Source: Plantago major | Lineage: Eukaryota > Streptophyta > Magnoliopsida > Lamiales > Plantaginaceae | DNA: 64,000 bases | Reading direction: 5' to 3' | Assembly: GCA_026545765.1 (NCBI GenBank) | Contig: CM048839.1 | Span: 48,778,677-48,842,676, forward strand | In this document: piece by piece, positions 60,318 through 64,000 of the stretch | Layout: the number at the start of each line of letters is the position of its first letter | Numbering within the stretch: the first letter of the stretch is position 1 | Notes under the pieces: generated by a model | Seen by the model: only the letters and a program-made list of their open reading frames with translations | Databases searched by the model: none | Told to the model about the DNA's origin: nothing | Position numbers and translations under genes: made by a program

Positions 60318-60928
60318 AATATTTAATAAATGCTCAATTTTTTAAATTTCATTATTTCATTTTATCTTCTTTAATGAATATATATTTTATTTTAGTGAAT
60401 AAAATAATTTATTTAATTAATAATAATAATCTAGATTAGTGTCTATAGATTCGTCTTGTCACAGTGAATTCAAATATATGTTAACAATATTTTTCGGAGT
60501 TTTGTAGAATGAATTTATATTAGATTTAATAAAAACTATATATGCAGCCAACATACCAAAAATAAATACTGGAAGATATACTGGTTGAAAATGCAACTAA
60601 TTCCACAAAATTTCACGTATATTGAATTTATTTAATAAATACTCTATTTTTAAATTTTCATTAATTCATTTTATCTTATTTAATAAATTTATATTTTATT
60701 TTAATGAATAAAATAATTTCTTAAAATAATACTATTCAAGATTGGTGTCTGTGGATTCATCTTGTCACGACGAATTCAAATATATCTTCAAAATATTTTT
60801 CTGATTTTGTAGATAAAGTTATATGAGATTTAATAAAAACTATATATGTAGACAACATACCAAAAATAACAATGAAATATATTCTGGCTAAAATACAACT
60901 AATTCCACAAAATTCCACGTATGATTGA
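60318..60928 (+). repeat. Two ~301 bp tandem copies
   Basis: Matching blocks at constant offset: TTTAATAAAAACTATATATG, CAACATACCAAAAATAA and AACTAATTCCACAAAATT occur in each. AT-rich, non-coding. Confidence 0.8.
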
Positions 60929-60929
60929 A

Positions 60930-61160
60930 TTAATCTGGTGGGGTTTAACCCCTTGTGCTTTACATAATATATGGATGGATGGATTCAGCAGGGTGGGAAT
61001 TTCTATCCTTGCATCATATTTTTGTTTTAGAAAAATTATCCAAGTGAATCTTGAATAGTCATCCACAACAACTAGATCATACTTCTTTCGTGCGTAACTT
61101 GCTACTGAGGATTCAAAAAAATCCATGTGTAGAAGTTGTTGATCATTCAAAAAAATCCAT
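60930..61160 (-). pseudogene. Older Copia integrase relic, N-terminal part
   Basis: Minus-strand NDQQLLHMDFFES, then KYDLVVVDDYSRFTWIIFLK, is the start of a Copia integrase core, with the first two catalytic Asp positions. It would join the piece at 56990-57600. An 18 bp stretch TTCAAAAAAATCCATGTG is duplicated at about 61112 and 61147. Confidence 0.7.
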
Positions 61161-61308
61161 GTGCGATACTCGTTGTTTTAGCTGCAATCTTAAGTATTAT
61201 TGTCATTTTATATCTAATTACGTGTTTTGATGATTCACAGCCCACAAGAGGAGATATAGTTAGAGCCACACCGCCCCACACCCTGAAATGATGCTTTTAG
61301 TAAATAAT

Positions 61309-61628
61309 CAGGGCCGGCCCTCAGCCCATGCGGGATGTTCATCCGTACAGGGTCCCAAATATTTTTTGGGCCCCAATTTTTATATCCTGATACTAATAGG
61401 GTGTTAAAAGTATAAAAATAAATGATGTGATAAAGAATTTAATCTATAATTTTGCTTCAAAACAATTTTAAGTGTTACATTTTTAAAGTGATATATTTTG
61501 TATACGAGTTTATTAGGAAATTAATTCTATTATTATATATGAAAACTTTTATGTTTTTCCACATATACTATTATTTGGGGCCATTTAAAAATTTTCGCAT
61601 GGGGCCTCAGTTTTTTCGGGCCGGCCTG
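61309..61628. mobile_element. hAT-type MITE, 320 bp
   Basis: Perfect 8 bp duplication TAAATAAT (61301-61308 and 61629-61636). Ends CAGGGCCGGCCC and, inverted, CAGGCCGGCCCG, followed by matching CCCATGCG segments. No coding. Confidence 0.88.
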
Positions 61629-61767
61629 TAAATAATGCAATATTACATCTCCCTAACTGCATGAATTTTGTGCTACTAGATTACAATAGACGGGTTAAAA
61701 CTTGTTAGTTTCCCATCCTCCCTAATGCGGAGCAAATACAAGTCATTAATGCATGCAACAAGAGAAA

Positions 61768-62106
61768 TCATTGTTTTTGGTCCCAAAAAAAATTGGAAAA
61801 TTCAGTGACCAAGGCAAGGCTTTTGGTGGTGAGTTCTCTCGGTTCCTTTAGGAGAGCACTCACTTGGTCATGAGTTGTTCCCGGTCCATAGTTATCGAGG
61901 CATGATTCATGGTAAGTCGAGGCGCCTGTGAGCCAATTTGCAAGGTCAGCAATGAAACGTTTCACATTGCTCCCATCGAACGAATCCATCCTGTCAAGGG
62001 TCATCTGCAGATCATCTACAGAACAATCGAGGAAGTCTTTACAATATCCGTAGGCTTCAACTGTTTTAGGGTCTTCAGCTGAGCCGTAAGCAGTTTGATA
62101 GCACAT
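61768..62106 (-). pseudogene. PME4 fragment: inhibitor-domain part only
   Basis: Reads YCKDFLDCSVDDLQMTLDRM, DSFDGSNVKRFIADLANWLT, then TYHESCLDNYGPG and ELTTKSLALVTEFSNF, the second half of a PMEI domain as in PME2. The signal anchor, the first part of the domain, the processing site and the whole catalytic domain are missing, with a stop soon after EFSNF. It shares strand with the other PMEs and marks the end of the cluster. Confidence 0.8.
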
Positions 62107-62526
62107 TGCGTGTTGCTTCTTGCAGCGGTTATGCTTTCTATGCAGAAGTTGGAATCTAATGGGATGAATGATACAAAATTAAGTCAAGGGGTATAAAAGT
62201 ACGGACAACCAGCAAACAATTGATTTAATTATCTGGAAATCTGGTACTACTGCTAAAATCCTTATGAACACAACAGTCAAGAAACTGAACTTTCTAGATT
62301 GAAGAACACCAATAATATTATTACAGTGGATCCATTAAACAGGGAAGTCATAATCCCTTTTATTCTATTTAGGCACCCAATGCTTCAGTTTTTATATTAC
62401 GCGACGACCTGTATTGACTTCCCTGTGTTGAAACTATGCCTCTGAGGTCTTTATATTACATTTGAAGAATATTTACTTCTTATTCCTTTTGAAGTTCCCG
62501 TATCAACTTTTTGCAAGCCGAGCCTT

Positions 62527-64000
62527 TCATAGCTTGGCTCGTCTTAGCTCTAGTTTTGCAATAGTCTCCAGATGGACTTCATCAGGTCCATCTGCAATTC
62601 TTAATGTTCTCGAAGCAGCCCATAGATGAGCTAGAACTGTGTCACCTGATACACCAGCTGCTCCGTGCACTTGCATAGCCGTGTCAAGCACCTTCAACGC
62701 CATAGCGGGAGATGCCACCTTCTCATGGACAGAGAATGTACAATAAAACAAGGAGATTAATAAAGAATAGAAACGGAGACAAACTAAATAACATGTTGTG
62801 TATATCTTGGGATACAAAATGCAAAAAAAGTCATGTACCTTGGCCATCGCTAGTATTCCACGGGCTTTTTTGTTTCCATGTCTATCAAGCTGATCTGCGG
62901 CTTCCAGAACCAGTAATCGAGTTCTCTCTAGTTCAATCCGGCACTGTAACATTACAGGAAGAAATATTAATGAATCAGCCAGTTGAAACTACAAACCTGG
63001 AACAGCATTTGCAGACCCATGCACTCGGACAAATTTGAAATAAATAACCCTCCCAAAGGCAGTTTTCTATTAAAGAAAAAAAAAAGAAAGAAAAAATTAT
63101 AATTCTACTTCAAAAACAATTTCACTCGAGAATTATTTCAGTTATGCAAGAGCCAGTATCTTCATTGTTTATTGCTTGTAACGTAATAATTACATTTTTA
63201 AGAAATGTCACATTGCTAAAAGCTCAAGTAATATGGGAATATATTTTTGTTGCTCGTGCTATCAGAACGACATTATAAATCACTACATGTAAATGTAAGA
63301 TACTCCCTCCGCTTCACTAGAAGCTTTACAATTTGCCATTTTGGGTGTTTATTTAAAAGCTTTACATTTCCTTAAATGTAACCCACTATCACCACTTGTT
63401 AATTTTTTAATCACTCTTTTTCATACTTTATCTATTCTCTTTCTTACTTTTTACCATTTACTTTCAACTTTATTAATATAAACCTTTTCTTTTTTTTTAC
63501 TCACTTTCCTTATAAAATTTTCCAAAACTCAAATATCAAGCTATTAAAGAAATGGAGGGTGTAATTTGTAAGGGAAGAAACCATTGACCATGGTCAACAT
63601 CTAAGCGAAAGGCCATTAAAAGAATCTTGGCTCAACAACACTGACTCATACTGCAAGTGCTGATTCCAAGTAGACCTCCATATTTGAGGTGAATTCTTGT
63701 TTAAAGAATAATTCATTCCATAAACCTTGTTCAAAGTAGGAGTAGTTCCTAGTTTAATGCATTCCTTATAATTATTTATTATTTTACCTTCGCAACATCG
63801 GAAAGGAAAGATCCGTGCTGAGCAATTAACTTATCAAAAGCTCTTCGGGTTATTGCTCTCTGAACCATCAGTTGCATGCCGCGTTCAGCAGCACCAATCA
63901 ATCTCATGCAATGGTGTAACCTTCCAGGGCCCAGCCTACCCTAATAGAGAGTCAATGAACACAAGGCACTAGTTTGAGATCAGAACAGTTCATAAAGAAG
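62527..64000 (-). CDS. IBR3: Peroxisomal acyl-CoA dehydrogenase, IBR3/ACAD10-ACAD11 type, last three exons
   Basis: Exons 63940-63788, 62943-62839 and 62718-62527 keep phase (51 and 35 codons, then the terminal exon); the 5' part lies beyond the right edge. Sequence is that of the C-terminal acyl-CoA dehydrogenase domain: [59 protein letters not shown], then [20 protein letters not shown] and [20 protein letters not shown]. The C-terminus AKL is a peroxisomal targeting signal (PTS1). Arabidopsis IBR3, which carries an N-terminal phosphotransferase-like domain, acts in conversion of indole-3-butyric acid to auxin in peroxisomes; the same role is inferred here. The N-terminal domain cannot be checked in this window. 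Confidence 0.88.
63303..63561. mobile_element. Stowaway-like MITE, 259 bp, in an IBR3 intron
   Basis: CTCCCTCCGCTTCACTAGAAG against inverted CACCCTCCATTTCTTTAATAG, with TA at 63301-63302 and 63562-63563. Confidence 0.75.

Larger units (their letters stand above)
57601..60929. other. Repeat-rich DNA between two Copia integrase pieces
   Basis: About 3.3 kb with no gene. It contains the tandem arrays at 58015-58455, the dispersed repeat copy at 59600-60165 and the 300 bp tandem at 60318-60928. GGTTCGAATCCC near 59462 looks like a pol III B box, perhaps a SINE remnant. Confidence 0.5.

Overview
The window is nuclear DNA of a flowering plant. Its genes are split by AT-rich introns with GT-AG (once GC-AG) borders. 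It carries plant-specific families: ATL RING-H2, pro-pectin methylesterases with an inhibitor domain, and a peroxisomal ACAD/IBR3-type gene. The spaces are filled with plant transposons, including Stowaway-like MITEs with CTCCCTCC ends, PIF/Harbinger, Mutator-like, hAT, CACTA-like, SINE, L1-type LINE and Copia. A core eudicot is likely; the sequence alone does not give me the species.

Layout. 1-4.9 kb: 5' part of a lipid-droplet-associated hydrolase (LDAH) gene, minus strand, running off the left edge. 5.7-8.3 kb: a PIF/Harbinger element holding only a decayed ORF1, a Stowaway MITE and a second ORF1 relic. 8.7-13.4 kb: an intronless ATL RING-H2 E3 ligase gene (11329-12117) with a duplicated upstream region, a SINE and two related LTR-like copies on either side. 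14.7-20.6 kb: a complete 11-exon gene for condensin II subunit CAP-H2, with an E2F-type site upstream. 20.9-27.7 kb: no gene recognised; a Mutator-like element and two solo-LTR-like blocks.

28-62 kb is a pectin methylesterase (PME) cluster, all on the minus strand. PME1 (28125-30004) and PME2 (34985-38320) are intact. PME3 (49696-56333) is broken by frameshifts and by a 4.64 kb Copia element inserted in its signal-anchor codons. PME4 (61768-62106) is an inhibitor-domain fragment. A 7.4 kb full-length LINE (39286-46719) separates PME2 from PME3. An older Copia relic, apparently split by 3.3 kb of repeat-rich DNA, lies between PME3 and PME4. From 62.5 kb to the right edge are the last exons of an IBR3/ACAD10-like peroxisomal acyl-CoA dehydrogenase gene.

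The host genes are housekeeping or cell-wall genes and do not form one pathway; the PME cluster is the only functional grouping. I found no convincing undescribed biological system. The most interesting points are the birth and death of PME copies among nested transposons, an intron that parts the catalytic Gln-Asp pair of PME2, the duplicated upstream region of the ATL gene, an all-TAG pattern of stops in the PIF ORF1, and a compound tandem array near 58 kb.
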